From Bacteroidales bacterium (GTDB taxonomy: Bacteria; Bacteroidota; Bacteroidia; Bacteroidales; UBA12077), in the NCBI GenBank assembly GCA_030643125.1, contig DAOWML010000094.1, positions 1 through 7,835 on the forward strand: 7,835 bases of DNA, given 5' to 3'. The notes beneath the pieces were generated by a model. It had not been told where the DNA came from and did no database searches. It was given only the letters and a program-made list of their open reading frames with translations. Within the stretch, counting starts at the first letter, position 1; every line of letters starts with the position of its first letter. The position numbers and the translations under genes were made by a program. This document shows, one piece after another, positions 6,529-7,835 of this stretch.

Positions 6529-6540
6529 GACATATTAACC

Positions 6541-7835
6541 TCAGAATAAGTTATCAATCAATTCATCATCGGCAATATTTGCAAGGGTAACTTTTAAATC
6601 GGGAGTACGTTCCATTTCGCGTTTAACGGCAAATAATGCACCATCATTTCTCGCCCAGCTTCGGCGGGCAATACCATTGTTTACATCCCAGTGCAACATC
6701 ATTCGTAATCGTCGGTCGGCATCTTTACTCCCGTCTAATACCATTCCAAAACCACCGTTAATTACTTCGCCCCATCCTACTCCTCCTCCATTGTGTATTG
6801 AAACCCATGTTGCACCACGAAATGAATCACCTATAACGTTTTGAATTGCCATATCGGCTGTAAATTGTGAGCCATCATAAATATTTGAAGTTTCGCGGAA
6901 AGGTGAATCAGTTCCGGAAGTATCATGATGATCACGACCAAGAACAACCGGAGCAGACAATCTTCCATCTTTCACAGCTTTGTTAAATGCAGTTGCAATT
7001 TTTGTTCGGCCTTCGCAATCGGCATATAAAATACGTGCTTGCGAACCTACTACCAATTTGTTCTTTTTCGCCTCACTTATCCAGCGAATATTATCTTTCA
7101 TCTGCTGAGATATTTCTACAGGAGCAGTTTTCGCTATCTCTTCCAAAATATCCATTGCAATCTTGTCTGTTAAATCCAAATCTTCAGGTTTTGATGATGT
7201 ACAAACCCAACGGAATGGTCCAAAACCATAATCAAAACACATTGGTCCCATAATATCCTGCACATACGATGAATACTTGAAATTACCATCTTCTTTCATG
7301 ATATCAGCACCTGCCCTACTTGATTCCAGCAAGAAAGCATTTCCATAATCGAAGAAATACATTCCTATCCCGGTTAATTTATTAATGGCAGTAACTTGCC
7401 TTTTTAATGAATCATGAACATGGTTCTTAAATTCTTCAGGATTTTCAACCATCATTTCATTCGATTCTTCGTAAGTTAATCCGGCTGGATAATATCCTCC
7501 GGCCCACGGATTATGTAATGAAGTTTGATCAGATCCTAAATGAATATAGACTTTACGTTCTGCCAATCTTTCCCATAAATCAACAATATTTCCTAAATAA
7601 GCTATTGAATGAGCTACTTTCTTTTCGCTATATTCAAGGGCGGTATCAATAGTTTTATCAACATCTTCAATAACTTCGTCAACCCAGCCCTGCTCCTGAC
7701 GTTTATACGCAGCTTTTGGATTTATTTCAGCAGTAATACTAACAATACCTGCAATATTCCCCGCCTTAGGTTGAGCACCACTCATACCTCCTAAGCCTGA
7801 AGTAACAAATATTTTTCCTTCTGGTCCTTCACCCG
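6541..7835 (-). CDS. hutU: Urocanate hydratase (urocanase), UROC1-like long form; 5' end cut by right edge
   Basis: HutU catalyses the second step of histidine degradation, urocanate plus water to 4-imidazolone-5-propionate, in the cytoplasm with tightly bound NAD+ as electrophile. The frame is open to the right edge (it reads GEGPEGKIFVTSGLGG before the ATG at 7783-7785), so that ATG is internal and about 430 C-terminal residues are seen. Motifs are GLGGMSGAQPKAGN for NAD+ binding, GSDQTSLHNPWAGGYYP, APVVLGRDHHDTSGTDSPF, GATWVSIHNGGGVGWGEV and LHWDVNNGIARRSW. The variants GRDHHDTSGTDSPFRETSNI and GGGVGWGEVINGGFG match animal UROC1 as I remember it better than the short Pseudomonas/Bacillus enzymes, implying a full length near 670 residues. 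The position of the classical active-site cysteine (ARIC) reads ARIL here. It converges on mlaD; other hut genes and its promoter lie outside the window. Confidence 0.95.
   Translation of the reverse strand, partial: GEGPEGKIFVTSGLGGMSGAQPKAGNIAGIVSITAEINPKAAYKRQEQGWVDEVIEDVDKTIDTALEYSEKKVAHSIAYLGNIVDLWERLAERKVYIHLGSDQTSLHNPWAGGYYPAGLTYEESNEMMVENPEEFKNHVHDSLKRQVTAINKLTGIGMYFFDYGNAFLLESSRAGADIMKEDGNFKYSSYVQDIMGPMCFDYGFGPFRWVCTSSKPEDLDLTDKIAMDILEEIAKTAPVEISQQMKDNIRWISEAKKNKLVVGSQARILYADCEGRTKIATAFNKAVKDGRLSAPVVLGRDHHDTSGTDSPFRETSNIYDGSQFTADMAIQNVIGDSFRGATWVSIHNGGGVGWGEVINGGFGMVLDGSKDADRRLRMMLHWDVNNGIARRSWARNDGALFAVKREMERTPDLKVTLANIADDELIDNLF

Larger units (their letters stand above)
6468..6530. 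repeat. Nested-palindrome, REP/BIME-like two-hairpin element (candidate)
   Basis: Two 8-bp perfect hairpins lie 17 bases apart. The first has arms ATTCCTGT and ACAGGAAT (6470-6489); the second has arms ATTCCGGC (6507-6514) and GCCGGAAT (6521-6528) around TCTACG. The ends of the pair are also complementary: TCATTCC at 6468-6474 against GGAATGA at 6524-6530, and inside them GGAATC at 6485-6490 against GATTCC at 6506-6511. The whole 63-bp block is thus a palindrome built from two palindromes. The second hairpin is much richer in G+C than its surroundings. This form is typical of short interspersed palindromic repeats, but only one copy is in the window, so repeat status is inferred. No target-site duplication was found at its ends. 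Confidence 0.5.

Noticed and set aside
6436..6540. A small RNA gene or riboswitch in the mlaD-hutU gap
   Set aside because: The hairpins are between the 3' ends of convergent genes, where terminators or repeat elements are expected; no promoter motif or known riboswitch core was found.
6987..7253. Forward open frame of 88 codons opposite hutU
   Set aside because: Antisense to the conserved core of urocanase, no family features, and it sits in a convincing coding region.
7609..7794. Forward open frame of 61 codons opposite hutU
   Set aside because: Antisense shadow of the NAD+-binding part of hutU.

Overview
This window looks like chromosomal DNA from an AT-rich member of the Bacteroidota, probably near the Bacteroidales/Marinilabiliales. 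The evidence is a pair of type IX secretion genes (porU, porV), which are confined to that phylum. A perfect match to the phylum's unusual -7 promoter motif (TAnnTTTG) lies upstream of porV, and most starts lack a strong Shine-Dalgarno sequence. No plasmid, phage, CRISPR, rRNA or tRNA signal is visible. This is mostly core genome, and I do not see an undescribed multi-gene system in it.

Layout, left to right. (1) 2-1111 (+): 3' part of porU, the T9SS sortase, cut by the left edge. (2) A short promoter gap, then porV at 1170-2336 (+), the outer-membrane shuttle partner of PorU. (3) ispF at 2337-2819 (+) starts on the base after the porV stop and encodes an MEP isoprenoid pathway enzyme. (4) After a 124-bp gap comes a translationally coupled pair that overlaps by one base (TAATG): a small CoA-binding Rossmann protein (2944-3303) and a cytoplasmic thioredoxin-like protein with a CNVC site (3303-3635). 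(5) mlaE-mlaF-mlaD (3733-6435, +) form a tight operon for a lipid-transport ABC system with permease, ATPase and MCE-domain protein. The MlaD-like protein carries four copies of a roughly 41-residue repeat behind its MCE domain. (6) A 105-bp convergent gap (6436-6540) holds three hairpins. One is a good intrinsic terminator, and together with the third it forms a nested-palindrome element resembling an interspersed REP/BIME-type repeat. (7) 6541-7835 (-): C-terminal two thirds of hutU (urocanate hydratase, histidine degradation), cut by the right edge. Its sequence resembles the long, animal-type (UROC1-like) subfamily.

Three genes concern the cell envelope directly or through the same operon: PorU and PorV act together in processing and surface attachment of T9SS cargo, and MlaEFD moves lipids between the membranes. 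IspF supplies isoprenoid precursors, including those for the lipid carriers used in envelope building. HutU is metabolically unrelated and is transcribed toward the mla operon. The observations most worth checking are the hairpin element at 6468-6530, the MlaD repeat tail, and the loss of the canonical cysteine position in HutU.
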